From the NCBI GenBank assembly GCA_038065675.1, contig JBBTQM010000032.1, positions 1 to 26,296 on the forward strand: a DNA stretch of 26,296 nucleotides, in the 5' to 3' direction. Shown one piece after another: positions 7,629 to 14,504 of the stretch. The notes below the pieces were generated by a model. The model did not search any database and had not been told where the DNA came from. It saw only the letters and a program-made list of their open reading frames with translations. The position numbers and the translations under genes were made by a program. This DNA comes from JAUYLU01 sp038065675. GTDB lineage: Bacteria > Patescibacteriota > Minisyncoccia > Phycocordibacterales > VMEP01. Position 1 is the stretch's first letter. Each line of letters starts with the position of its first letter.

Positions 7629-8357
7629 ATGAGTCAAGTAAAAAACATCATTAAAGACGCGCTCGAAGGTATGTTTGCCGTGGGAGCTCATTTTGGCTAT
7701 CAGCGTGGCAGGCGCCACCCGTCTTCCAAGCCGTACATTTTCGGAAGCAAAAACCGCGTTGATATAATTGACCTTGAAAAAACCACGGTACTTCTTGACG
7801 GCGCCAAGGAGTTTGTAAAAAGCCTCGCCGCTTCCGGCAAGCAGATTCTTTTTGTCGGGACCAAGCCGGAGGCCCGCGAAGCCGTTTTGGCCGGAGCAGA
7901 GCGCCTAGGTATGCCTTACGTTACCCTGCGCTGGGTAGGCGGAACCCTCACCAATTTTTCGGAAATTAAAAAGCGCATGGATCGCTATCAGGAACTCGCC
8001 AAAAAGAAGGAAGAGGGCGGCCTTTCCGTTTACACCAAAAAGGAGCGCGGAATCTTTGACCGCGAACTTACGGAACTTAAAGAAAATTTTGGCGGACTTT
8101 TACCGATGAAAAATTTTCCCGGAGCGCTTTTTGTCATTGATTCACGGGCCGAATCCATTGCGGTTGCGGAAGCCGGTAAAATCGGCATTCCGGTTGTCAG
8201 TCTTTCAAATTCAGATTGCGACCTCAAGCCTATCGCTTATCCGATTGTCGGTAATGACTCCGCACGTTCAAGTATCGCGTTTTTTGTAGGAGAGATAGAA
8301 AATGCTTACCGTCAAGGGCTTTCTCCGGAGAAACAAATAACAAGTAACAATAACTAA
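7629..8357 (+). CDS. rpsB: 30S ribosomal protein uS2
   Basis: A 242-residue protein with the uS2 signatures: GAHFGYQ near residue 20, RHPSSKPYIFG, the internal VGTKPEAREAV segment and RWVGGTLTNF (about 97-106), then PGALFVIDSRAE and IPVVSLSNSDCD. uS2 binds the small-subunit body late in assembly and is needed for bS1 docking. It is paired with tsf as in most bacteria, 56 bases apart. The last residues (EKQITSNNN) are encoded by the left arm of an inverted heptad repeat array, so the natural C terminus may have been altered by that element. No Shine-Dalgarno sequence precedes the ATG. Confidence 0.97.
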   Translation: MSQVKNIIKDALEGMFAVGAHFGYQRGRRHPSSKPYIFGSKNRVDIIDLEKTTVLLDGAKEFVKSLAASGKQILFVGTKPEAREAVLAGAERLGMPYVTLRWVGGTLTNFSEIKKRMDRYQELAKKKEEGGLSVYTKKERGIFDRELTELKENFGGLLPMKNFPGALFVIDSRAESIAVAEAGKIGIPVVSLSNSDCDLKPIAYPIVGNDSARSSIAFFVGEIENAYRQGLSPEKQITSNNN

Positions 8358-8405
8358 AACCCCGGCTAACCCCGGTTATAGTTAAAAGTTATTAGTTATA
8401 GTTTT
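8336..8405. repeat. Inverted heptad-repeat element, AT-rich version, rpsB/tsf junction
   Basis: The left arm has taaca units at about 7-base spacing (one 6-base step) and overlaps the end of rpsB. The right arm reads ttatag, ttaaaag, ttattag, ttatag. The best paired part is 8351-8361 with 8373-8383 (10 of 11 positions), around a CG-rich loop. The element fills the junction and ends 8 bases before the tsf ATG. TATAGT at 8397-8402 in the right arm could be the tsf -10. Confidence 0.6.
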
Positions 8406-8413
8406 ATTATTTT

Positions 8414-9004
8414 ATGATTACCACAGAACAAGTAAAAGAGCTTCGGGATGCTACGGGCGTTTCCGTTATGCAGTGCAAAAAGGCGCTTGAGGAATCTGGC
8501 GGAGACATGGAAAAAGCTCTCCTTATTTTGAAAAAGAAAAGCGCCGATATTGCCGCCAAGAAAGGAGACCGGGCTTTGGGTGCCGGCGCCGTAGCGTCTT
8601 ATGTTCACGGCGGGAGTGTCGGGGCGATGGTCCTCCTTTCCTGCGAGACCGATTTCGTCGCCAAAAACGACGAATTTAAGGCGCTTGCTTACGATATTGC
8701 CATGCAGGTGGCCGCGACCGCGCCTGAGTTCAACAGAAAAGAAAACATTCCGGAAGAATCGATAAAAGCCGTCCGTGAAATGTTCCTTAAAGATGTTGCC
8801 GACCTGAAAAAAGACGAAGTGATGAAGGATAAAATACTTGACGGCAAAGTAGACGCTTATTTTAAAGACAAAATATTGCTTGAGCAGACGTTTATAAAAG
8901 ACGAATCTCTTACCGTAAGGAGCCTTATTGAAAAATTCGTGCAGAAATTCGGCGAGCGGATTGAGGTCGCCATGTTTTCAAGGTTTTCCGTCGCGGGCAA
9001 GTAA
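8414..9004 (+). CDS. tsf: Elongation factor Ts
   Basis: A 196-residue EF-Ts. The N-terminal UBA-like domain (residues 1-40) has VKELRDATGVSVMQCKKAL, and the core has LSCETDFVAKNDEF (about 75-88), which contains the TDFVAKN nucleotide-exchange signature. EF-Ts recycles EF-Tu-GDP. It is about 90 residues shorter than E. coli EF-Ts and lacks much of the second core subdomain and coiled coil, like other compact bacterial EF-Ts proteins. It follows rpsB across a heptad-repeat element, whose right arm may contain its promoter. Confidence 0.96.
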   Translation: MITTEQVKELRDATGVSVMQCKKALEESGGDMEKALLILKKKSADIAAKKGDRALGAGAVASYVHGGSVGAMVLLSCETDFVAKNDEFKALAYDIAMQVAATAPEFNRKENIPEESIKAVREMFLKDVADLKKDEVMKDKILDGKVDAYFKDKILLEQTFIKDESLTVRSLIEKFVQKFGERIEVAMFSRFSVAGK

Positions 9005-9012
9005 AAATAAAG

Positions 9013-9018
9013 TATAAT
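9013..9018 (+). promoter_or_regulatory. -10 element abutting the start of the membrane protein gene
   Basis: TATAAT directly touches the ATG at 9019. Transcription would begin near 9025, exactly at a second in-frame ATG, which argues for a leaderless mRNA starting at codon 3. Confidence 0.6.
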
Positions 9019-9486
9019 ATGAATATGTTTTCCGTAATGCTTTTTGTTTTTGCTTCCACACTCCTGGGTTCAATGGTTTTTTACCGTTTGTGGGAGATAC
9101 GTATCGGGCGGTTTAACCGCCGTGAAATTGCCAGCCGGGAACTGGCCTTTTCCGGTGCTCATATTGAAACCATAAACAATCAGTTCCTTAACCTTGTCCG
9201 TGAAGTCGCGCATATAACCCTTATAATAGTAGTTCGCCTGACAATAGGCATATTATTCATCATAAGGCGCGAAATCCGCCGCATTGCCGCAAAGCTGGAC
9301 CTTTTTTTCCTTCAAAACAACTCATTGGATAAGAACGAACGCGTCTCGTTTTTTCTCAAAGACATTTCGGAATACAAAAATCATATTCAGAAAATTGTTT
9401 CTAAGGTTGAAGGAGGACGCTCTCGCGGCAAACAGTCCGTCAACCCGCCCGCCTCACAAGAAGCGGATAATACAAATACCCTTTAA
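9019..9486 (+). CDS. Small two-helix membrane protein of unknown function
   Basis: A 155-residue protein from the first ATG. A consensus TATAAT directly before it implies a transcript start at 9025, so the real product probably starts at Met3 (MFSVMLF). Two hydrophobic helices are visible: about residues 3-22 (VMLFVFASTLLGSMVFY) and about 66-84 (ITLIIVVRLTIGILFII), followed by Arg-rich basic stretches and a polar, disordered C-terminal tail ending ADNTNTL. I do not recognise a family. It lies between tsf and tRNA-Thr and ends 33 bases before the tRNA. It is probably a real gene given the coding-like composition and promoter. Confidence 0.7.
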   Translation: MNMFSVMLFVFASTLLGSMVFYRLWEIRIGRFNRREIASRELAFSGAHIETINNQFLNLVREVAHITLIIVVRLTIGILFIIRREIRRIAAKLDLFFLQNNSLDKNERVSFFLKDISEYKNHIQKIVSKVEGGRSRGKQSVNPPASQEADNTNTL

Positions 9487-9505
9487 AAATTCCGCATAAT
9501 GCGGT

Positions 9506-9511
9506 TATAAT
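9506..9511 (+). promoter_or_regulatory. -10 element for tRNA-Thr, with an adjacent small palindrome
   Basis: TATAAT lies 8 bases before the mature 5' end of the tRNA. The 13-base palindrome ccgcat-a-atgcgg (9492-9504) sits just upstream, in the spacer of the promoter. Confidence 0.6.
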
Positions 9512-9519
9512 GCCCGAAT

Positions 9520-9595
9520 GCCAGCATAGCTCAGTTGGTAGAGCAGCTGTTTTGTAAACAGCAGGTCGTCAGTTCGAATCTGACTGCTGGCTCCA
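9520..9595 (+). tRNA. tRNA-Thr (anticodon TGT)
   Basis: A full cloverleaf of 76 bases. The acceptor stem GCCAGCA pairs with TGCTGGC, with discriminator T and encoded CCA at 9593-9595. The D arm is GCTC...GAGC, the anticodon stem GCTGT/ACAGC with loop TTTGTAA gives anticodon TGT, and the T arm GTCAG/CTGAC carries TTCGAAT. It reads ACA (and other ACN by wobble). The tRNA is charged by the ThrRS encoded at 17198-18421. It has its own TATAAT; a T-run (9597-9602) follows the CCA. Confidence 0.97.
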
Positions 9596-9618
9596 GTTTT
9601 TTACCGTTATTTCTTTAT

Positions 9619-10281
9619 CTAGGAAGTTTCAACTTTTTTCTTCAGTTTTTTGGGGAGTAGAGACTCCAAAGCCTCTTTTTCTTTAAAGCCATAATAAACT
9701 TTCCCGTTTATTATGATGGCCGGCAATTCTTCCTTGATATCGTACAGAGAAAAAAGCGTTTTTACCGCCGATAAATCTAGGTGGTAATCAAAAGAATACA
9801 CGCGCAATTCAGGGTAAGTTTCCCTGAGGTACGTTAGAACATAGCCTTCTTTTTCACAATCCGGACAATCACCATTATTTGAATAAATATAAATGACGGA
9901 AATCGGCCTTAAGCCGCATTTTTCGGCGATTCGCTTGCTTAGCAGAAAGTCTTTAATTTCAAGAAGCGAATAGTAGCGTTTTAGCGAAATAACTTCTTCA
10001 TTGCGGTTGCCAAAATTTTCTTCGGCATAAGACAGTTTTTTTTCCAATGAATTAAGCTCTTGGGATAAAATAGAGCTTGAAACGTCATGGCACGAAGATT
10101 CTTGCAGAAGAGCATATTGAGTTTCTGACGATAAAATATCAATCGCAATCTTGTTTTCAATCGTCCTAACTTCGGCCAGCTTCTTTTCGCTGAAATAATT
10201 GGAAAGAAAAATCGCCGTGAAAAAAATAAGCGAGGTTATCGCCAGAACATACAAGTATTTTTTCTTATCAAAATTATTCAT
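9619..10281 (-). CDS. Membrane-anchored thioredoxin-fold protein with CPDC motif
   Basis: A 220-residue protein. One N-terminal transmembrane helix (about residues 9-28) is followed by an extracytoplasmic helical, Glu/Lys-rich region (32-120) and a C-terminal domain whose ISVIYIYSNNGDCPDCEKEG has a CxxC pair (Cys139, Cys142) at the end of a beta strand, as in thioredoxin-fold oxidoreductases. Later, ELPAIIING matches the cis-Pro strand. Further cysteines at 64 and 122 could take part in disulfide chemistry. It starts 13 bases after the stop of the glycosyltransferase gene and is probably co-transcribed with it. A role in thiol-disulfide exchange outside the membrane is inferred; the substrate is unknown. 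Confidence 0.75.
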   Translation of the reverse strand: MNNFDKKKYLYVLAITSLIFFTAIFLSNYFSEKKLAEVRTIENKIAIDILSSETQYALLQESSCHDVSSSILSQELNSLEKKLSYAEENFGNRNEEVISLKRYYSLLEIKDFLLSKRIAEKCGLRPISVIYIYSNNGDCPDCEKEGYVLTYLRETYPELRVYSFDYHLDLSAVKTLFSLYDIKEELPAIIINGKVYYGFKEKEALESLLPKKLKKKVETS

Positions 10282-10294
10282 GGTAAAAGACGTT

Positions 10295-11530
10295 TTATCT
10301 CCAGGGAGTTCTTTTGGACAATACGGTGTTATAGGTTGCCATGAAGAGCCATGCAGGAACGATAAATACGTAAATCAGAAAGAAATAAATTATGTCCAAG
10401 GGGAATCGTCTGAAATCTTCGGCTATATGTTTCCCGGCAATAATCATGAAGACTGAAATCGTAGCCAGGATTATCGAAAGAAAGGCGAGCGTTCCGGTAT
10501 TTATGAAAAATAAATCCATAGAGAATGAATTTTCTATGCCGACAATTTTTATTTCCAGTATTTTTTGGGCCACGTAATTTATCATATTTACGGCGGCATA
10601 GCCGACTATATATAAAGCCGACAATACCGAGAGCACGGCCGCCGGAAGCATGAACATCCCAAAGTTTCCGTATTTCTGGTTAAAGAAAAGGTGCTTATAA
10701 TCTATTGAGTTTTCAAGAAAACCGTGGACCCATCTTAATCGTTGTTTGTACAGGCTTTTTATGGTGTTAGGAGCCACCGTGGTTACGAACGCCTTATGGG
10801 AATTGACGATTTTGTAATGCGATTCGTGCATGCGGAAGGCCAACTCCAAATCTTCCGTGTTATGCGCCTTGCGATATGGGCCCAGATTGTCAAAAACTTT
10901 TTTTCTGAATACTGAAAACGGTCCCGGCGTTACCTGTATGGCGTCTATCATTCCGAGCATTTTTTTGAAGAAAATACCCAAGTTGTATTCGGCATTTTGC
11001 ATCAGCTCAATCGCTCTTTTGGGGTTGTAAATTTTTATTGCCGGGGTTACCGCCATAACTTCGTTATCTTCGAAATATTTTACGATTTTCGTTAAAGTGT
11101 CTTTCTCAACGAAAGAATCGGCATCAAGACATCCGACAAGGTCGGTATTGATGTGCGCGAGGGCATAATTTAACGCCGTGTGCTTGCCGCCGTTTTCTTT
11201 GCGGAAAAGCCGCACGCCGTTTTTATTTTCAAATTTTTTCGCTTCTTTCCATGTGCCGTCGGTTGAGCCGTCGTCAACTATAGTGATGTTCAATTTATCT
11301 TTCGGGTAATCAAGTGAAAGAAGAGAATCGATTGTCTTTGCCAAAGTTTTTTCTTCGTTGAAGCACGGCACTATAATGGTAACGCTTGGGTACCCGGAAA
11401 GAGAAAGTATTTCCGATTCCTCGCGTTTTATGGTTTTTCGTTTCTCAAAGAATGTTGCAAGTAAAAAAACCTCAACATACAGAGAAGCAAAGACAATAAT
11501 ATAGACGAGTGCCGCCGTTATGGATGACAT
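10295..11530 (-). CDS. Processive family 2 glycosyltransferase, membrane-bound
   Basis: A 411-residue protein. The frame stays open further upstream, but the start at 11530 (MSSITAALVY) is chosen because a strong promoter lies just before it and the upstream residues look non-coding. Order: N-terminal membrane helix (5-27); GT2 domain with TIIVPCFNEE (51-60), VDDGST (85-90), LDADSF (135-140), TED at 225-227 and QRLRW (263-267); then about three C-terminal membrane helices (about 291-411). DDG, DAD, TED and QxxRW are the D,D,D,QxxRW set of processive enzymes such as poly-GlcNAc, hyaluronan and cellulose synthases. It probably builds a surface polysaccharide on the cytoplasmic face and exports it. 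The sugar cannot be read from sequence. Confidence 0.9.
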   Translation of the reverse strand: MSSITAALVYIIVFASLYVEVFLLATFFEKRKTIKREESEILSLSGYPSVTIIVPCFNEEKTLAKTIDSLLSLDYPKDKLNITIVDDGSTDGTWKEAKKFENKNGVRLFRKENGGKHTALNYALAHINTDLVGCLDADSFVEKDTLTKIVKYFEDNEVMAVTPAIKIYNPKRAIELMQNAEYNLGIFFKKMLGMIDAIQVTPGPFSVFRKKVFDNLGPYRKAHNTEDLELAFRMHESHYKIVNSHKAFVTTVAPNTIKSLYKQRLRWVHGFLENSIDYKHLFFNQKYGNFGMFMLPAAVLSVLSALYIVGYAAVNMINYVAQKILEIKIVGIENSFSMDLFFINTGTLAFLSIILATISVFMIIAGKHIAEDFRRFPLDIIYFFLIYVFIVPAWLFMATYNTVLSKRTPWR

Positions 11531-11542
11531 GAAATTTCCACG

Positions 11543-11571
11543 AGTATACGTTAAAACGGCGTTTTTTTCAA
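11543..11571 (-). promoter_or_regulatory. Promoter for the glycosyltransferase operon
   Basis: On the minus strand: TTGAAA (11571-11566), 17-base spacer, TATACT (11548-11543). Predicted transcript start is about 6 bases before the ATG at 11530. Its -35 is one base from the -35 of the divergent pheS promoter. Confidence 0.75.
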
Positions 11572-11572
11572 A

Positions 11573-11601
11573 TTTACAAGGAGGGGTTCTCTGGTTATAA
11601 T
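11573..11601 (+). promoter_or_regulatory. Promoter for pheS-pheT
   Basis: TTTACA (11573-11578), 17-base spacer, TATAAT (11596-11601). Transcript start near 11608, four bases before the ATG at 11612. Unlike E. coli pheST, there is no room for a leader-peptide attenuator. Confidence 0.75.
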
Positions 11602-11611
11602 AGCCAGTATT

Positions 11612-12457
11612 ATGAAGAAAAAAGTGGTGGTGAATGGGACGAAAAAAACGGAAGAAATTGGGAATTCCTTGGGGCATCTCCATCCGCTCACGCAGGTTAT
11701 AAACGAAACGGCGGCTATTTTCGGGGAACTTGGTTTTTCCGTCGCCTCAGGACCGGAAATAGAAACGGAACATTATAATTTTGACGTTTTAAACATTCCT
11801 GCGAATCATCCGTCTCGCGACATGTGGGACACTTTTTGGCTAAGAGAAACCTACAACCTACAACCTACAACCTACAAAAAAGAACAAAATTATAACAGCT
11901 TTAGTAGTGAGTCGTCAGTTGTGAGTCGTAAGTTGCTCCGTACTCACACTTCGCCGGTTCAAGCGCGCTATATGGAAAGCCATAAGCCGCCCATCCGCAT
12001 CATTTCTCCCGGAAAGGTCTTCAGATACGAAGCCACCGATGCTACGCATGAAGCCCAGTTCTATCAAATAGAGGGGCTGATGATTGATGAGACGACAACG
12101 CTCGCGCACCTTAAGGGAACGCTTGAATTTTTTTTCACCAAATTTTTCGGGAAGAAAATAAGTATCCGCTTACGCCCTTCTTATTTCCCGTTCGTAGAAC
12201 CCGGAGTGGAGGTTGATGTTTCCTGTTTTAAGTGCGGCGGGGAAGGGTGTTCTATTTGCAAACAAAGCGGTTTTATAGAAATTATGGGGGCGGGAATGGT
12301 TCATCCCTATGTATTGAATCAGGCGGGGATTGACCCGCTCAAATATCAGGGGTTTGCTTTCGGCACGGGAGTTGACCGACTGGCTATGCTTAAGTATGCG
12401 GTTGATGATGTCCGGCTTTTTTATCATGGAGATTTACGCCTGGTAAACCAGTTTTAA
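11612..12457 (+). CDS. pheS: Phenylalanine-tRNA ligase alpha subunit
   Basis: A 281-residue class II synthetase catalytic subunit. Recognisable blocks are GPEIETEHYNFDVLNIPANHPSRDMWDTFW (motif 1 region, 48-76), LLRTHTSPVQARYM, GKVFRYEATDATHEAQFYQIEG (motif 2), VEPGVEVDVSCFKCGGEGC with a CxxC...CxxC knuckle, and GTGVDRLAMLKY (motif 3). The N-terminal tRNA-binding coiled coil (about 80 residues in E. coli) is reduced to about 20 residues. Residues about 78-107, between DTFWL and KLLRTHTSP, are an extra segment encoded by heptad repeats (11848-11935) and absent from normal PheS. It forms a heterotetramer with PheT, encoded 3 bases downstream. The reading frame is intact through the insert, so the gene is presumably functional. 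Confidence 0.95.
   Translation: MKKKVVVNGTKKTEEIGNSLGHLHPLTQVINETAAIFGELGFSVASGPEIETEHYNFDVLNIPANHPSRDMWDTFWLRETYNLQPTTYKKEQNYNSFSSESSVVSRKLLRTHTSPVQARYMESHKPPIRIISPGKVFRYEATDATHEAQFYQIEGLMIDETTTLAHLKGTLEFFFTKFFGKKISIRLRPSYFPFVEPGVEVDVSCFKCGGEGCSICKQSGFIEIMGAGMVHPYVLNQAGIDPLKYQGFAFGTGVDRLAMLKYAVDDVRLFYHGDLRLVNQF
11848..11935. repeat. Inverted heptad-repeat element inserted in-frame in pheS
   Basis: The left arm has four perfect aacctac heptads (11848-11875). The right arm has degenerate agtNgtN heptads from about 11903 to 11935 (agtagtg, agtcgtc, agttgtg, agtcgta, agttg). Read as GTNGTNR, the right arm is the inverted form of the left. The insert adds about 30 codons between conserved motif blocks without breaking the frame. 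Confidence 0.8.
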
Positions 12458-12460
12458 TGT

Positions 12461-14353
12461 ATGAAAGTTTCTTACAACTGGCTTAAATATTATCTGAAGA
12501 ACCATTCCGAAAAAACCGGCCTGCCTGCCGCGCGTGCGGCGCAGGCAGGCGGCAAGCCGTATAAATTACCTGCGCCAGACAAACTTGCCGAACTTCTAAT
12601 ATTCAACGCATTTGAAGTTGAATCCGTGGAGAAAGTGGGTAATGACCATGTGCTTGATATTGATGTATTGCCAAACCGCGCCCATGACTGCCTTTCGCAT
12701 AAAGGCATTGCCCGCGAAATCGTAAGGCTTCTGGGTAAGCCGATATATCCGGAAAAATTTGTTGGCCACCCTGCAACTTCCAAGAAAGAAGTTTATGTTG
12801 ATGTTAAAGAGCCCGGGCTTTGCCCGCGATACATGGGCGTGGTAATCGAAGGAGTGAAAGTCGGGGAATCTCCTGCTTGGATTAAAGAATTGCTCCTTTC
12901 GGCGGGACAGCGTCCCAAAAACAATATTGTTGATATCACAAATTTCGTAATGCTTGAAATCGGCCAGCCATTGCATGCTTTTGATGCTGATAAACTGGCA
13001 AAAGACGAAAAAGGAAATCCGACAATTATTGTACGCAAATCAGGCGGCGGGGAAATCACGCTTTTGGACGGAAAAAAAGTTTCTCTCGGACAAGAAACTC
13101 TCGTAATTGCCGACCAGTTGCAAGTTATAGCCATAGCGGGGGTTATGGGGGGGAAATCCACCGAAATAAGCGGGAGCACGAGAAACATAATCATTGAAAG
13201 CGCGAATTTTGAACCGGGACAAGTCAGAAAAACTTCCCGCGCGCTTGCCATGCGGACCGATGCCTCAACGCGTTTTGAGCAAGGCATAACGCCGGAGTTT
13301 GCCAAAGAGGGAATTCTGCTTGCGATTGAAATGGTGCTTAAGTATGCAAGCGATAAAAATACAAAAGTTGGTTTAATTTCCGACAAGTATCACCGGAAAC
13401 CGTTGCCATACAATTTAAAAATAAGTACAACAAACGTGAATAAACTTTTGGGGACTAAGCTGAAAGACCGCGATACGGAAAAATTATTGCGCCAACTTGA
13501 TTTTACGTATGAAAAAAAATCAATAAAAAGTGGGATAGAATATTTGGTGGCGGTTCCGAGCGAACGCCTCGACCTTACCATCAAAGAAGACTTGATAGAA
13601 GAAATCGGGCGCGTTTACGGCTACCGTAACATTAAGGCCATAAAGCCGAAAATAAAAAAGAAGCTCTCAAATGATGAAAAGTTTGATAAGGCCAACAAAG
13701 TAAGGGAGGCTTTGGCGAGAGAAGGATTTTCAGAGATTATGACTTACGCTTTTATTAATAAAGGCGAAATTGAACTTGAAAATCCGATAGCGGAAGATAA
13801 AAAATTTCTCAGGAATAATTTAAAAGACGGAATTACCGAAGCCCTTGTTTCTAACATGAGGAACGCGCCCCTTTTGGGAATAACGGATATAAAAATTTTT
13901 GAGATAGGGACAGTATTTAAAAAAGAGGCTGAAGAAATTAAGGTTGCCGTGGGGATAGCGAATAAAAAAGGGAATGACATTAACGAATACACGCTTGATG
14001 AGGCGCATGATAAGTTCGTTAAATCAATATCCGGTAAAACTAAAACAATAAAGAAAAAAGAGGTAAGGTATAAACACATCAGCCCGTACCCGTTCGCGCT
14101 CCGTGATATTGCGGTATTTGTGCCTAAAGGGATTAAAAACGATGCAGTGCTAAAAATTATAGAAAAAGAATCAGGCCTGCTTCTCGTTCAGAAAAAACTT
14201 TTTGACGTGTTTGAGAAAGGGGACAAAGTTTCTTACGCGTTTAATTTGGTTTTCCAATCTCATGAAAAAACCCTAAGCGATGACGAAGTGAACAAAATAA
14301 TGATGGGGATAACAAAAAAATTAAACGGCAAAACGGGATGGCAGGTGAGGTAG
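12461..14353 (+). CDS. pheT: Phenylalanine-tRNA ligase beta subunit, reduced form lacking the tRNA-binding OB domain
   Basis: A 630-residue protein, against about 795 in E. coli. It begins MKVSYNWLKYYL, then a short variable segment, then FEVESVEKVGNDHVLDIDVLPNRAHDCLSHKGIARE. In full-length PheT, about 110 residues of EMAP-II-like OB fold sit between VESVE and the VTPNRADC-like block; here they are missing. The B3/B4 region (GQRPKNNIVDITNFVMLEIGQPLHAFD), the B5 and catalytic-like region, and the C-terminal FDX-ACB domain (about 541-630) are present. Residues 21-32 (LPAARAAQAGGK) come from a palindromic insertion element. The start is 3 bases after the pheS stop, so translation is probably coupled. 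Confidence 0.95.
   Translation: MKVSYNWLKYYLKNHSEKTGLPAARAAQAGGKPYKLPAPDKLAELLIFNAFEVESVEKVGNDHVLDIDVLPNRAHDCLSHKGIAREIVRLLGKPIYPEKFVGHPATSKKEVYVDVKEPGLCPRYMGVVIEGVKVGESPAWIKELLLSAGQRPKNNIVDITNFVMLEIGQPLHAFDADKLAKDEKGNPTIIVRKSGGGEITLLDGKKVSLGQETLVIADQLQVIAIAGVMGGKSTEISGSTRNIIIESANFEPGQVRKTSRALAMRTDASTRFEQGITPEFAKEGILLAIEMVLKYASDKNTKVGLISDKYHRKPLPYNLKISTTNVNKLLGTKLKDRDTEKLLRQLDFTYEKKSIKSGIEYLVAVPSERLDLTIKEDLIEEIGRVYGYRNIKAIKPKIKKKLSNDEKFDKANKVREALAREGFSEIMTYAFINKGEIELENPIAEDKKFLRNNLKDGITEALVSNMRNAPLLGITDIKIFEIGTVFKKEAEEIKVAVGIANKKGNDINEYTLDEAHDKFVKSISGKTKTIKKKEVRYKHISPYPFALRDIAVFVPKGIKNDAVLKIIEKESGLLLVQKKLFDVFEKGDKVSYAFNLVFQSHEKTLSDDEVNKIMMGITKKLNGKTGWQVR
12519..12550. repeat. GC-rich palindromic element inserted in-frame in pheT
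   Basis: gcctgcctgc (12519-12528) pairs perfectly with gcaggcaggc (12541-12550); the 12-base centre can pair further. Its translation, LPAARAAQAG, has no counterpart in normal PheT. The same element, in the same reading frame, occurs in dnaE (core 19576-19602, minus strand). Confidence 0.8.
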
Positions 14354-14452
14354 ATAAAAACAATATTCCCGTTTCTTAAAAACCTCGATTTTAAGCCGTA
14401 TTTTAGTCGTCCAATTAAGTGGATAAAGCTTCATTTTTAAGTCTTTTTTTGC

Positions 14453-14458
14453 TATAAT
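14453..14458 (+). promoter_or_regulatory. -10 element for gyrB
   Basis: A consensus TATAAT after a T-run. Predicted start near 14465 leaves a leader of about 40 bases, longer than for most genes here. No strong -35 is visible. Confidence 0.6.
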
Positions 14459-14471
14459 GAATACAATAAAT

Positions 14472-14489
14472 GGTTCCTAAAAAGGTTCC
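14472..14489 (+). repeat. ggttcc direct repeat in the gyrB leader
   Basis: Two copies of ggttcc (14472-14477 and 14484-14489) with 12-base periodicity, separated by taaaaa, between the predicted transcript start and the ATG. The spacing is about one helical turn, so a regulatory binding site is possible. Confidence 0.35.
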
Positions 14490-14504
14490 ATATTTTATTG
14501 AATT

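Noticed and set aside
11531..11683. 51-codon N-terminal extension of the glycosyltransferase
   Set aside because: It would overlap the start of pheS and both promoters, and its His/Phe-rich sequence does not look like a membrane-enzyme N terminus.
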